In this document: positions 22,772-31,534 of the stretch, piece after piece | Layout: each line of letters begins with the position of its first letter | Position numbering within the stretch: position 1 is the first letter of the stretch | From: JAXGMQ01 sp964613055 | GTDB lineage: Bacteria; Caldisericota; Caldisericia; JAAYUI01 | Length of the DNA: 48,606 nt | NCBI GenBank assembly: GCA_964613055.1 | Contig: CAZTGD010000014.1 | Location: forward strand, 1-48,606 | Direction of reading: 5' to 3' | Made by a program: the position numbers and the translations under genes | Notes under the pieces: model-generated | Database searches by the model: none | The model's input: the letters and a program-made list of their open reading frames with translations, nothing else | What the model was told of the DNA's origin: nothing

Positions 22772-22863
22772 TGGCGGGAGCGCATAGGAATCGAACCTAC
22801 CCGGGACAAGTGCCCCACACTGGTTTTGAAGACCAGGAGACCCACCAGGACCCATCCGCCCCC
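22772..22863 (-). tRNA. selC: tRNA-Sec (anticodon UCA)
   Basis: A 92-base tRNA with the anticodon loop CTTCAAA (UCA, reads UGA) on a 5-bp stem ACCAG/CTGGT. It has the hallmarks of bacterial tRNA-Sec: a 6-bp D stem with a 4-base loop (GGGTCC-TGGT-GGGTCT), a long variable arm (GGGGC-ACTT-GTCCC), a 5-bp T arm (GTAGG-TTCGATT-CCTAT), an extended acceptor stem, and encoded G-CCA. The eighth acceptor position appears as G opposite G, so the stem is 7 clear pairs plus one non-standard pair, instead of the 8 of E. coli. The gene lies 38 bases downstream of selB and 27 bases ahead of trkA. Confidence 0.95.
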
Positions 22864-22901
22864 ACAAACAAAGAACCGTGCAACCAATAATGATGATATT
22901 A

Positions 22902-24770
22902 CTATGGTTGCTTTGGTCCAAGAACTCTAACATCATCGTTCCTTCTTGTATAACCGAAAGCATCTAATAATTCAAGTAGAGCTTGAGCATATTTTCTTGT
23001 GGTGTTGGCTTTGTCTCGAAAGTCAGCGAGTTTCATTGATCCTTTTTTGTCTATGATGCCCTTTGCCATTTGGTATCCTTTAATGATCGATTGTTTATGG
23101 AAGAAGATCTTGTCAGTTGCTTTGTATATCACCTTGTTGGAAATGAACTTTGATAGTGCTTGATCAAGAGCTTTGCCTTGTCCAGTAAAAACGTTAGCTT
23201 GTTTGATTTGGTCGATTTTTGGTGGAGAAAACAACTCAAATGTTAGAATTTTCTCAAGCTTTTCTTCTATCGGGGAACGTTTTGAAAATCTTTCCTCATT
23301 GATAATTTGAGAACCAACTATTTTCAATGGTTTTTTAACGCACTTCTTTAGTAATTCAGTGAAATACTCTCGATCAACATCAGGCGAAAGCTTGGTTTTC
23401 AAGTCAGTAAATGAGACAACACTCCTACTACTATCCTTATTAAAAAATTCATTCAGGGTTTTGGATAACAAGGAACTGTCTTCCTCGAAAAAAAGAGACG
23501 AAACGACGGAATCGCTAATCCTTTTGATTGAACTGTCATTTAGAAATCTGTTCATCCTTGAATCAGACCAATTTATCTTCAGTCGAAGAGCTGAAATCAA
23601 GCATGGTGTTCTTCCTGATTCTTGTATTATCCGTTTCAAGTATTTTTCATCATTGGTTTTTGATATGTATTCAAGACGATTGTGAGTGCTAGTGCTATTT
23701 GCTTTGCCAGTTGGGTTTGTGTCGAGTATTACCCCCCCTCCGATAGTGTCGTTTGGAGAAATTGTACGGAGGATAAAACGATCATTTCGTGTAATGGGAA
23801 GATGGTCTTCCAACATAACTCTCATAAACTTGTCTCCAATTCGGATTACGTCGACTTCCTGCTCTTCTGTGTTTATATGGAGTTTCAAACGTGTGTATTT
23901 CTTGATTTTTGTAGCTAAATTCACCCTTGCATCAAATATGGATTTACTGCTGAATCTATCAGGCGTTATTAGTATATTGCCTGTGTTTATGTCATCCTTT
24001 TCCAAACCATGTAGTCGAATGGCATATCTGTTCCCAGCTGTTCCGTATTTAAGTGATTCCTCAAAGCTTTCAACACTCTTGACCTTATATCTTTTACCAC
24101 TGGGGAAAACCTCAACTGTTTCTCCTATACATATCTTCCCCTGCCAGAGTGTACCACCAACTATAAGCCCAACTCCCTTAACGATGAACTTTCTATCGAG
24201 TGGCATAAAAACTGGCTTATCTAAAGGTCTTGGTGTGGATTCATTGAGTTTTTTATCGATTTCTGAAACGAGTTTGTCAAGCCCTTTACCTGTCAGTGAA
24301 CTGACTTTAATGATTGGTGCATTTTCAAGTGTTGTTCCCTCAAGCAGGTTTCTAACACTTTCTGATAACGATTCATCGTTATGAGAAAGGTCGGATTTTG
24401 TAAGTGCGATTACACCATTGTGGATGTTGAGGTAGTTCAAAATATCCAGATGTTCTCTTGTCTGTCTCTGCGGGCCCTCATCACAAGCGATAACAAGGAT
24501 AACAAGGTCGAATCCTGCGGCGCCGACTAGCATTTTCTTGACGAGTTTCTCGTGCCCAGGAACATCTACCACACCACACCTTCTCCCAGAAGGTAAGTCT
24601 AGTGGAGCAAACCCCAACACTATAGTCATCTTCCTTTGTTTCTCTTCTGGAAGACGGTCCGGGTCGACAGAAGTTATTCGGTGAATGAGTTCTGACTTAC
24701 CATGATCAACGTGTCCAGCTGTACCAACTATGAAGCTTCTTGCTTTGCTTTCCACTTGAGATATCCCCAT
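22902..24770 (-). CDS. selB: Selenocysteine-specific elongation factor
   Basis: SelB is the EF-Tu-like GTPase that binds Sec-tRNA(Sec) and the SECIS hairpin of selenoprotein mRNA. The 622-residue product has the G1 motif GHVDHGKS (19-26), the SelB-specific DPDRLPEEKQRKMTI, G3 DVPGHE, and G4 TKSD. Two EF-Tu-like beta barrels follow to about 370, then four winged-helix domains to the C-terminus for SECIS binding. Length fits the 614-residue E. coli protein. The G1 motif ends in Ser instead of the usual Thr. The ATG at 24770 lies inside prfB (43-base overlap); a GTG at 24755 preceded by GGGGA is an alternative start. tRNA-Sec follows directly. selA and selD are not in the window. Confidence 0.95.
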   Translation of the reverse strand: MGISQVESKARSFIVGTAGHVDHGKSELIHRITSVDPDRLPEEKQRKMTIVLGFAPLDLPSGRRCGVVDVPGHEKLVKKMLVGAAGFDLVILVIACDEGPQRQTREHLDILNYLNIHNGVIALTKSDLSHNDESLSESVRNLLEGTTLENAPIIKVSSLTGKGLDKLVSEIDKKLNESTPRPLDKPVFMPLDRKFIVKGVGLIVGGTLWQGKICIGETVEVFPSGKRYKVKSVESFEESLKYGTAGNRYAIRLHGLEKDDINTGNILITPDRFSSKSIFDARVNLATKIKKYTRLKLHINTEEQEVDVIRIGDKFMRVMLEDHLPITRNDRFILRTISPNDTIGGGVILDTNPTGKANSTSTHNRLEYISKTNDEKYLKRIIQESGRTPCLISALRLKINWSDSRMNRFLNDSSIKRISDSVVSSLFFEEDSSLLSKTLNEFFNKDSSRSVVSFTDLKTKLSPDVDREYFTELLKKCVKKPLKIVGSQIINEERFSKRSPIEEKLEKILTFELFSPPKIDQIKQANVFTGQGKALDQALSKFISNKVIYKATDKIFFHKQSIIKGYQMAKGIIDKKGSMKLADFRDKANTTRKYAQALLELLDAFGYTRRNDDVRVLGPKQP

Positions 24771-25828
24771 ATCAATTTATCCAGATCACCCTCAAGCACT
24801 CTGGAGACGTCTCCAACCTCGACTGAAGACCTGTTATCTTTTACCAAAGTATAGGGGTGCAGAACATATGAGCGGATCTGGCTGCCCCACTCAACGGACA
24901 CTCTTGGACCACGAAGGTCTCTTTCCTTCTTTGCCTGTCTTTCGTCCTCGAGTTTCTGCAATCTAGATTGAAGCTCCTTCATCGCCAGATTTTTATTCAT
25001 TATCTGTGAGCGTTCATTCTGACAAGCAACAACTGTCTTCGTCGGGATGTGGGTTATTCTGACAGCTGTAGCGTTCTTCTGAACATTCTGACCACCATGA
25101 CCTGAAGCATTAAAAACATCGATTCTTAAGTCCTTTGAGTCAATGATCACCTGTTGAGATGGTGCTATCTCGGGAATTATCTCAACGTTGGCAAAAGAGG
25201 TATGTCTGCGGTGGTTCGAATCGAACGGTGAGATTCGAACGAGTCTATGAACACCCTTTTCACCCTTCAGGAATCCAAAAGCGTAGTCACCTTGGATATA
25301 AATGGTTGCGGATTTTATACCGGCTTCATCACCTGAAGATTGATTGGTAATTGTGACCTTATAATCATGATTTGTTGCCCACCGTATATACATTCGAAGA
25401 AGCATCTCTGCCCAATCCTGAGAGTCAACTCCACCTGCACCTGCAGAAAAAGTAATAAAAGCATTTCCACTGTCATATTTTCCTGACATGAGATTCTTAA
25501 GTTCTATTTCTTCAAGGTGACTGTTTGCGGAGGTTATGGCTGTTTTGAGTTCATTGATGGATGATTCTTCTTCTCGGGCAAACTCTAGTAGAACATCTGC
25601 TTCGTCAAGTATCTCTTTGACTCTCTCAATATCATTGAGTCTGCTTTTTATGTATGTCAGTTCCTGATTGAGTGTCTTCGCCTTTTCCTGGTCCTGCCAT
25701 ACATCCGGATTCTCAAGTTCCTTCTGGAGTTCATCTCTTTTTGGGACAAGGTGTTCAAGAAAATCAGCCGCTTGGTGATACCTTTCCCATGTGGTAGAGT
25801 GTTGTCTTACCAATTCTTCATCAAGCAT
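24728..25828 (-). CDS. prfB: Peptide chain release factor 2
   Basis: RF2 releases nascent chains at UGA and UAA. The 366-residue frame has the codon-recognition tripeptide SPF (200-202) and the catalytic GGQ (245-247). It is a single uninterrupted frame with a normal N-terminus (PDVW at 41-44), so the usual programmed +1 frameshift at codon 26 with an internal UGA is absent. Because RF2 competes with SelB for UGA codons, the gene order prfB-selB and their overlap (43 bases) place the two competing factors under common control. The start is 2 bases after the stop of the previous gene. Confidence 0.96.
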   Translation of the reverse strand: MLDEELVRQHSTTWERYHQAADFLEHLVPKRDELQKELENPDVWQDQEKAKTLNQELTYIKSRLNDIERVKEILDEADVLLEFAREEESSINELKTAITSANSHLEEIELKNLMSGKYDSGNAFITFSAGAGGVDSQDWAEMLLRMYIRWATNHDYKVTITNQSSGDEAGIKSATIYIQGDYAFGFLKGEKGVHRLVRISPFDSNHRRHTSFANVEIIPEIAPSQQVIIDSKDLRIDVFNASGHGGQNVQKNATAVRITHIPTKTVVACQNERSQIMNKNLAMKELQSRLQKLEDERQAKKERDLRGPRVSVEWGSQIRSYVLHPYTLVKDNRSSVEVGDVSRVLEGDLDKLIWGYLKWKAKQEAS

Positions 25829-25830
25829 GA

Positions 25831-26904
25831 CTAGTACGGTACCTCATCTGCATCGAGAAACACTAAGTTTGATGATCTCAGATCAATCATTACATATTTG
25901 CCTGAACTGAGATGCTTTGCGTATAAATATCCTCTGGATGTCATCCTAAGACCGCTGAGATCACTTACGATTAACTGTGTATCTGAGATTGTAGGAAGTT
26001 CAACTGCGGATGGTGTTTTAAAGCTATCCTTTGAGATTCTCTTTGATACGATTTTTTTATCCTTAATAATGTAGATCAGTGAATATTTTTGAATATAACC
26101 AATCAAAGAATCACTCTCATTGTGCTTCTCTTGATATTCTACAGTGTTGTGAGCAATGTCTACAGAACACAATCTGGGGGATTTGACTGATTTCAAATCA
26201 GAAGGAATTGCTAAAACCAAAAGATGTGTTTTACTGATTTTACCCAGCACTGTCATAATGTCATTTTCAAACGGTTTTTCACAGATGATTTCTTTTACCC
26301 CATTGTTTGGGTTTATCGAAACGAGAGAGTAATTTGATTCAGTTGGTACACCCCATACAATATCTTCATTTGTGATCATTGTGAAAATATAATTACCATT
26401 TACCCAACAAGAAAAAGGTGGTTTTACATAGGTATCAGCATTTAAAGGATTAGATGTGAACACGGTTTCATTGTCTGCAGTGCTAAAGGTTATTCTGCCC
26501 GATTTAACATCCAAAACCGTAAGTTGACCTTTTATATCGATTACTGATATGTAACCGCCTGTGGGTGATACGGAAGCAGTCAGTATATCGTTGATTTTAG
26601 GTAGATTTAACTCATTATTGGGTGAGTAGAGTGACAGCCCTGATAACAAATTTTGTTTATCATCAGATTCAGTTAAAGCCCCTATGCCAAAGATATCATA
26701 ACCCGAAAGATTACCAAACAGAATCTTTGAATGATTATCTCTCTCTGCAAGATATGTAGATGCTCCTGGACTGTATTTTAGAATTGAATACTTAACCATA
26801 TCTGCTTTAATTCGCTCAGAATGTATGTCTCCACGTAGCATAAAGGCAAACACGAGAAACCCTGCACAGGCAAGAACCGTGATGGATGATTTAAAAATCT
26901 TCAT
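25831..26904 (-). CDS. Membrane-anchored beta-propeller-like protein
   Basis: A 357-residue protein with an N-terminal anchor (about residues 5-24) and a body of repeating short beta strands (GYISVIDIKGQLTVLDVKSG, YSLVSINPNNGVKEI and similar), which suggests a six- or seven-bladed propeller facing outward. I do not recognise a defined family. It begins directly on the stop codon of secA and ends 2 bases before prfB, so it is part of that operon. A role as accessory factor in protein export or envelope assembly is possible but only by position. Confidence 0.6.
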   Translation of the reverse strand: MKIFKSSITVLACAGFLVFAFMLRGDIHSERIKADMVKYSILKYSPGASTYLAERDNHSKILFGNLSGYDIFGIGALTESDDKQNLLSGLSLYSPNNELNLPKINDILTASVSPTGGYISVIDIKGQLTVLDVKSGRITFSTADNETVFTSNPLNADTYVKPPFSCWVNGNYIFTMITNEDIVWGVPTESNYSLVSINPNNGVKEIICEKPFENDIMTVLGKISKTHLLVLAIPSDLKSVKSPRLCSVDIAHNTVEYQEKHNESDSLIGYIQKYSLIYIIKDKKIVSKRISKDSFKTPSAVELPTISDTQLIVSDLSGLRMTSRGYLYAKHLSSGKYVMIDLRSSNLVFLDADEVPY

Positions 26905-29478
26905 TTAGTGATTCTTCCCACAGCAATTCTTGTATTTCTTACCAGAGCCACATGGACAGGGATCATTCCTTCCAACCTTAGGTGCTGTTCGTCTTTGCGG
27001 CTGTTTGGAATTTTTGTGTCCTCCACCTCTATGTGGTACGGATCTGCCTCTTGTTGATTTCGAGTTGCTAGTTTGAGCATAGCTTGTATTTGGGGCTTCC
27101 TTGATTCGATCCTGGTTAGTCTGTATCTGCTGACGCTCTCTACGGGTAGTTGGTTGGAGTTTAAATCGGAAGAGGTACTTGATGGTGTCTTCCCAGATGC
27201 TTGAGAGCATGGCATTGAACATAGCGAAACCCTCATTCTGATACTCCATGACTGGATCTTTCTGACCATAACTGCGCAATGTAATGCCTTCTCGAAGATT
27301 ATCCATGTTGTACAGGTGGTCTTTCCACTTGTTGTCGACCACATAGAGTAGAACGTATCTCTCCATCTTTCTCATCAGCTCATCGCCAATCTCCTCTTCC
27401 CTGTTTTCATACTCGCTTATTAATGCTTCAGTGAGATTGTTGACCAGAGACTCACGATCAGAGAACTTGACATCGCTTACCCTGCCTGCAGTCAAGTCCA
27501 TTAGCTCTGCTTTTAGCGAAACCAAATCCCACTCTTCAGGCACGAGTTCAGTTGAGGCGTGTCGGTCGACCAATTCGATAGCGACTTCCTGAATCTTCTG
27601 TTGAACAGTATTCTGAAGGTCTTCTCCGTGAAGCACACGTTGTCTCTGATCGTAGATTATCTCTCTTTGCCTGTTTAGAACATCGTCATATTGAAGAACA
27701 AACTTCCTAACATCAAAGTTTCTTGATTCAACCTTCTTTTGAGAGTTTTCGAGCGTCCGAGTCAGCATAGGATGCTCGAGAGGTGTATTTTCATCGATCT
27801 TCAGAAACTCAAACATGGATTGAAGTCTTTCACCACCAAACACTCGAAGCAATTCATCGTCGAGAGCTAGATGGAATCTTGATTCGCCTGGGTCACCTTG
27901 CCTTCCCGACCTTCCTCTGAGCTGATTATCAATCCTTCTGGAATCGTGTCGCTCGGTACCGATTATCCTCAAACCGCCACGTTCCTTAACGCCGTCTTCG
28001 AGAGCAATGTCAACACCTCTGCCGGCCATGTTCGTTGCAATGGTAATAGCGCCAATCTTTCCAGCTCCTGCGATTATCTTTGCTTCCTTCTCGTGATACT
28101 TGGCGTTTAGAACCTCGTGAGGTATGTTTTTCCTTTTCAGTATGGAGGACAATTGTTCTGATTTCTCAATCGATCTGGTACCGACCAGTACAGGTTGTCC
28201 TCTTTTATAGCAATCTTCAATCTCAAGTGCTATGTGCTTGAACTTGCCTTGCTCTGTCTTCCACACTACATCCGGATGATCTTTTCTAACAACTGGGAGA
28301 TTTGTTGGTATAACAACAGTTTCAAGACCATATATCTCTCTGAATTCATTCTCTTCGGTCTTGGCTGTTCCCGTCATCCCTGCCAGCTTGTCATACATCC
28401 TGAAGTAGTTTTGAAAGGTTATTGTTGCAAGTGTTTGATTCTCCTGTCGAACCTTCAGGTTTTCCTTCGCTTCTATGGCTTGATGAAGACCATCGCTGTA
28501 CCTTCTACCAAACATCAATCTTCCAGTGAACTCGTCGACTATAACTATTTCATCATCCTTGACGATGTAGTCGACATCAGATTTAAATAGCCTATGAGCT
28601 TTGAGTGATTGCGTTACATGGCGATTGATTTCTACATTCTCCTGTCCATAAAGATTTGTTATACCCATGATCTTTTCTACATGTTGAACGCCATCCTGTG
28701 TAAGGGTCACATTTCGGTTCTTTTCATCGATGGTGTAGTCATCTTCGCTCAACTGTTTGACAACCTTTGTAGCGGTGTAGTAAAGGTCGGTAGATTTCTC
28801 GGCTGGTCCAGAGATAATGAGTGGAGTTCGGGCTTCGTCAATGAGAATGCTGTCGACCTCATCAATGATTGCATAGTTCAGTTCTCTCTGAACGAGTTGA
28901 GCTGGATCTCGAGCCATATTATCCCTCAGGTAATCGAATCCATATTCATTGTTTGTGCCATAGGTGACATCTGATTGATATGCCGTTCTCCTTTCATCAT
29001 AGGAGGCATCAGATTTAATCACACCAACAGTCAGACCAAGGAAATTGTACACCTTACCCATCCACTCTGCGTCACGAGCCGCAAGGTAGTCATTTACCGT
29101 CACAACATGTACACCCTTGCCTTTCAAGGCGTTAAGGTATGCAGGCATGGTCGCTGTGAGGGTTTTACCTTCACCCGTTCTCATCTCTGCTACCTTGCCA
29201 TGATGGAGGGTATTGGCACCGATTATCTGCACATCAAAAGGTCTTTGACCAAGTACTCTGCTTGATGACTCTCTAACCAGGGCAAAGGATTCTACCAGAA
29301 TGTTGTCCAATGACTCACCATTATCAACTCTATTTCTCAGTTCATCTGAAAAAGAACATAACTCGTCATCACTCATCTTTTTAAAATCGGGTTCGATATT
29401 GTTGACCATTCTAACTACAGGTTGTGACCTCCTCAGAAACTTCTCTGAGGAATCAAACAGCGCTTTGATAAAACTCAT
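26905..29478 (-). CDS. secA: Preprotein translocase ATPase SecA
   Basis: SecA drives proteins through the SecYEG channel. The 857-residue product has Walker A (MRTGEGKTL), the DEVDSILIDEARTPL Walker B/DEAD region, the helicase C region with MAGRGVDI and QLRGRSGRQGDPG, and the C-terminal zinc motif CPCGSGKKYKNCC. It is somewhat shorter than the E. coli protein (901). The ATG at 29478 has a GAGGAG site. The window holds several Sec-dependent exported proteins (stalk proteins, lipoproteins, selenoprotein). Confidence 0.98.
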   Translation of the reverse strand: MSFIKALFDSSEKFLRRSQPVVRMVNNIEPDFKKMSDDELCSFSDELRNRVDNGESLDNILVESFALVRESSSRVLGQRPFDVQIIGANTLHHGKVAEMRTGEGKTLTATMPAYLNALKGKGVHVVTVNDYLAARDAEWMGKVYNFLGLTVGVIKSDASYDERRTAYQSDVTYGTNNEYGFDYLRDNMARDPAQLVQRELNYAIIDEVDSILIDEARTPLIISGPAEKSTDLYYTATKVVKQLSEDDYTIDEKNRNVTLTQDGVQHVEKIMGITNLYGQENVEINRHVTQSLKAHRLFKSDVDYIVKDDEIVIVDEFTGRLMFGRRYSDGLHQAIEAKENLKVRQENQTLATITFQNYFRMYDKLAGMTGTAKTEENEFREIYGLETVVIPTNLPVVRKDHPDVVWKTEQGKFKHIALEIEDCYKRGQPVLVGTRSIEKSEQLSSILKRKNIPHEVLNAKYHEKEAKIIAGAGKIGAITIATNMAGRGVDIALEDGVKERGGLRIIGTERHDSRRIDNQLRGRSGRQGDPGESRFHLALDDELLRVFGGERLQSMFEFLKIDENTPLEHPMLTRTLENSQKKVESRNFDVRKFVLQYDDVLNRQREIIYDQRQRVLHGEDLQNTVQQKIQEVAIELVDRHASTELVPEEWDLVSLKAELMDLTAGRVSDVKFSDRESLVNNLTEALISEYENREEEIGDELMRKMERYVLLYVVDNKWKDHLYNMDNLREGITLRSYGQKDPVMEYQNEGFAMFNAMLSSIWEDTIKYLFRFKLQPTTRRERQQIQTNQDRIKEAPNTSYAQTSNSKSTRGRSVPHRGGGHKNSKQPQRRTAPKVGRNDPCPCGSGKKYKNCCGKNH

Positions 29479-29480
29479 TA

Positions 29481-29978
29481 CTAAATCTCCTCTTGTCCAC
29501 CTTCTTGTTCATTATCCATGGTATCGGGAACTTCTTCAATTCGGGTTATAATCGCGAAAAACCCGGTTTTATTTGTTTCTATGTATATCTTCATACCTGG
29601 GTTCATCAACTGCCAGTTATAGAAGATATTGTCTGGTGTTATGCTTGGATTAACGGATATTGCAGTGAATTCAATCGTTTCTAGCTCTGGACTGTCTACT
29701 GCAATAACCTCGTTTTCCCAATTCGGAATAGCTTGCCTTGATGGTCTGACGAGTACGCTATCAATGACAAAAAACTCCTTGCCGTTTTTGTCAAGAACGA
29801 CATCACCTATATTAACAGACCTTGCAATCTCCTTTTCAAGATTTCCAGCCTTGCCCTCTATTCGTACCAGGGAACCGATATCGTCACTAGCTCTAGTGTT
29901 CAGGTTTATGTAAAACATAGCTCCAACAGCAATTATTACGAGTATTATTATCAAGTCCCAGGCATTGAATCTTTTCAT
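29481..29978 (-). CDS. DUF4330-like single-pass membrane protein
   Basis: A 165-residue protein with an N-terminal basic residue and transmembrane segment (MKRFNAWDLIIILVIIAVG) and an outward-facing beta domain (KAGNLEKEIARSVNIGDVVLDKNG). This order matches DUF4330 proteins, whose function is unknown. It overlaps the hpf stop by 4 bases and its stop lies 2 bases before secA, so the three are co-transcribed. Confidence 0.65.
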   Translation of the reverse strand: MKRFNAWDLIIILVIIAVGAMFYINLNTRASDDIGSLVRIEGKAGNLEKEIARSVNIGDVVLDKNGKEFFVIDSVLVRPSRQAIPNWENEVIAVDSPELETIEFTAISVNPSITPDNIFYNWQLMNPGMKIYIETNKTGFFAIITRIEEVPDTMDNEQEGGQEEI

Positions 29979-30505
29979 GCTCTTTTTGGCTCCAGTATAC
30001 CGTAGTCACCGTCTTTTCTTCTGTATAATATATTTACATTACCAGACTCAGCATTGTAGAATACAAAGAAATCATGTGAAAGCAGTTCCATTTGTATGAT
30101 TGCTTCATCATACTGCATCTGTTTAACGGGAACCTCTTTTACTCTTACGATCTTGGGTTCATCATATGATTCCTCTTCAACATACAATGGATCTGGTTCG
30201 AGAGTTTTATGATCTTTCTTTCGGGATTCGAATTTTTCTTTGTATCTTAGAATTTGACGTTCAAGTTTCTCAGCAACAATATTGATTGATTCCTTGAAGC
30301 CAGATCCTTTATTCTCCGCGCGAATGATCTTTCCAGATGCTTGGATTGTTACTTCGCATGTGCGAAGTGATTTCTGAGAGGAAATTATTACACTTGCTGA
30401 CTGAATGCCCGAAAAATATTTTTCGAGCTTACCAATTTTATCTTCAGCATACTCTACAATATCGTCTGGAATGTCAATATTTCTTCCGGTTATACTAATT
30501 CTCAC
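29975..30505 (-). CDS. hpf: Ribosome hibernation promoting factor, long form
   Basis: A 176-residue protein with the HPF/RaiA N-terminal domain (MRISITGRNIDIPDDIVEYAEDKIGKLEKYF pattern, residues 1-100) and the C-terminal dimerisation domain (VKQMQYDEAIIQMELLSHDFFVFYNAESG, residues 125-176). Long-form HPF silences ribosomes as 100S dimers in stationary phase. The start is a GTG at 30505 preceded by AAAGGAGGTG, a strong site. A TTGACA lies upstream on the minus strand, though no convincing -10 follows. Confidence 0.95.
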   Translation of the reverse strand: MRISITGRNIDIPDDIVEYAEDKIGKLEKYFSGIQSASVIISSQKSLRTCEVTIQASGKIIRAENKGSGFKESINIVAEKLERQILRYKEKFESRKKDHKTLEPDPLYVEEESYDEPKIVRVKEVPVKQMQYDEAIIQMELLSHDFFVFYNAESGNVNILYRRKDGDYGILEPKRA

Positions 30506-30590
30506 TGACGCACCTCCTTTGGTATTTAGCCTATGTTCAATATCAAAGTGAAACTGTCAAGACCAATTTCTTCATAATTATTATATGTAC

Positions 30591-30619
30591 TTGACATGTG
30601 CTTGTCCACATTGTAAATT
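30591..30619 (+). promoter_or_regulatory. Promoter of the response regulator gene, leaderless arrangement
   Basis: TTGACA (30591-30596), 17 bases, TAAATT (30614-30619), then 10 bases to the ATG at 30630. No ribosome binding site. The promoter overlaps the upstream in-frame ATG at 30585, arguing against that start. Confidence 0.55.
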
Positions 30620-30629
30620 ATTTGTTGAT

Positions 30630-31340
30630 ATGACAGACATAAGAGGAAGTAAAAAAATCTTGGTTGTTGAGGATGATAAAGAGATCGCCAGGTTATTAGA
30701 ACTGAGACTTAAGTCCGAAGGATTCGATGTCACTTGGATTAACAGGGGTAGAGACGCACTAGAAAAGTATGTCTCAATTGAACCCGATCTACTGATTCTG
30801 GATTTAGTCTTAGATGATATAGACGGTTATGAAATTTGTAGAAGAATCAGAAAAGAATCAAATTTACCCATAATAATGCTTACAGCTAAGAGCACTGAAC
30901 TAGATCAAGTATTGGGTATATCAACAGGAGCTGATCATTACATAACAAAGCCTTTTTCCTTAAATGTTCTTGTTGCAAAAATAAGAGGTTTGTTAAGAAG
31001 AACTCACCAGCTTTCTGCTCCCTCTAAACTCAAAGATAAGATAACCTATGGGAATATGACTATCAACTCGAAAGCTCGATCTGTTAAACGCGGAGAGCGA
31101 AGAATTCATCTAACCGTAAAGGAGTTCGAGTTGCTTTGGTTGCTTATGAGTAATCCTGGAAGAGTATTCACCAGAGAAGAGCTATTTACTAAGGTATGGA
31201 AGAGAAAAACACTCGTTGATTGCCGAACTGTAGACGTTCATATCAACAAATTAAGGAAGAAGATAGAGGAGAAACCGTTCTCATCATCAATGATCAGGAC
31301 TATACACAAAGTTGGGTACAGTTTCGATCCAATTGTTTGA
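30630..31340 (+). CDS. OmpR/PhoB-family response regulator
   Basis: A DNA-binding response regulator of 236 residues from the ATG at 30630. The receiver domain has the acidic pair (VVEDD), the phospho-acceptor Asp in LLILDLVLDDIDG, the conserved Thr in IMLTAKS and Lys in ITKPFS. The C-terminal winged helix (VKEFELLWLLMSNPGRVFTREELF, then RTVDVHINKLRKKIE) is typical of OmpR/PhoB. The start at 30630 is preferred because the frame upstream of it consists of the promoter. No histidine kinase gene is adjacent, so the cognate sensor is encoded elsewhere. Confidence 0.9.
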   Translation: MTDIRGSKKILVVEDDKEIARLLELRLKSEGFDVTWINRGRDALEKYVSIEPDLLILDLVLDDIDGYEICRRIRKESNLPIIMLTAKSTELDQVLGISTGADHYITKPFSLNVLVAKIRGLLRRTHQLSAPSKLKDKITYGNMTINSKARSVKRGERRIHLTVKEFELLWLLMSNPGRVFTREELFTKVWKRKTLVDCRTVDVHINKLRKKIEEKPFSSSMIRTIHKVGYSFDPIV

Positions 31341-31395
31341 GTTAACAATAATTCTTGACAGATTAATGTAAATTTTTAGAATCTACAGATAGTGT

Positions 31396-31471
31396 TCCCT
31401 GATAGCTCAATTGGTAGAGCGACTGGCTGTTAACCAGTAGGTTCGAGGTTCGAGTCCTCGTCAGGGAGCCA
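31396..31471 (+). tRNA. tRNA-Asn (anticodon GUU)
   Basis: A 76-base canonical tRNA including CCA: acceptor TCCCTGA/TCAGGGA, D loop with TTGGTAG, anticodon arm ACTGG-CTGTTAA-CCAGT (GUU), T arm with GAGGTTCGAGTCCTC, discriminator G, and encoded CCA. Confidence 0.96.
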
Positions 31472-31534
31472 AAAGTCCATCCTTTCTTTAAGCACCGTCA
31501 TCACATAATCCTGTTTTGAATAAAATATTGTATT

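Noticed and set aside
22745..22963. Minus-strand frame over the tRNA-Sec gene.
   Set aside because: It lies within the tRNA and the end of selB and has no protein features.
30585..30629. Extended N-terminus of the response regulator with a CxCxxC-like start (CACPHC).
   Set aside because: The stretch overlaps a TTGACA/TAAATT promoter whose start site is close to the ATG at 30630, so these codons are probably not transcribed.
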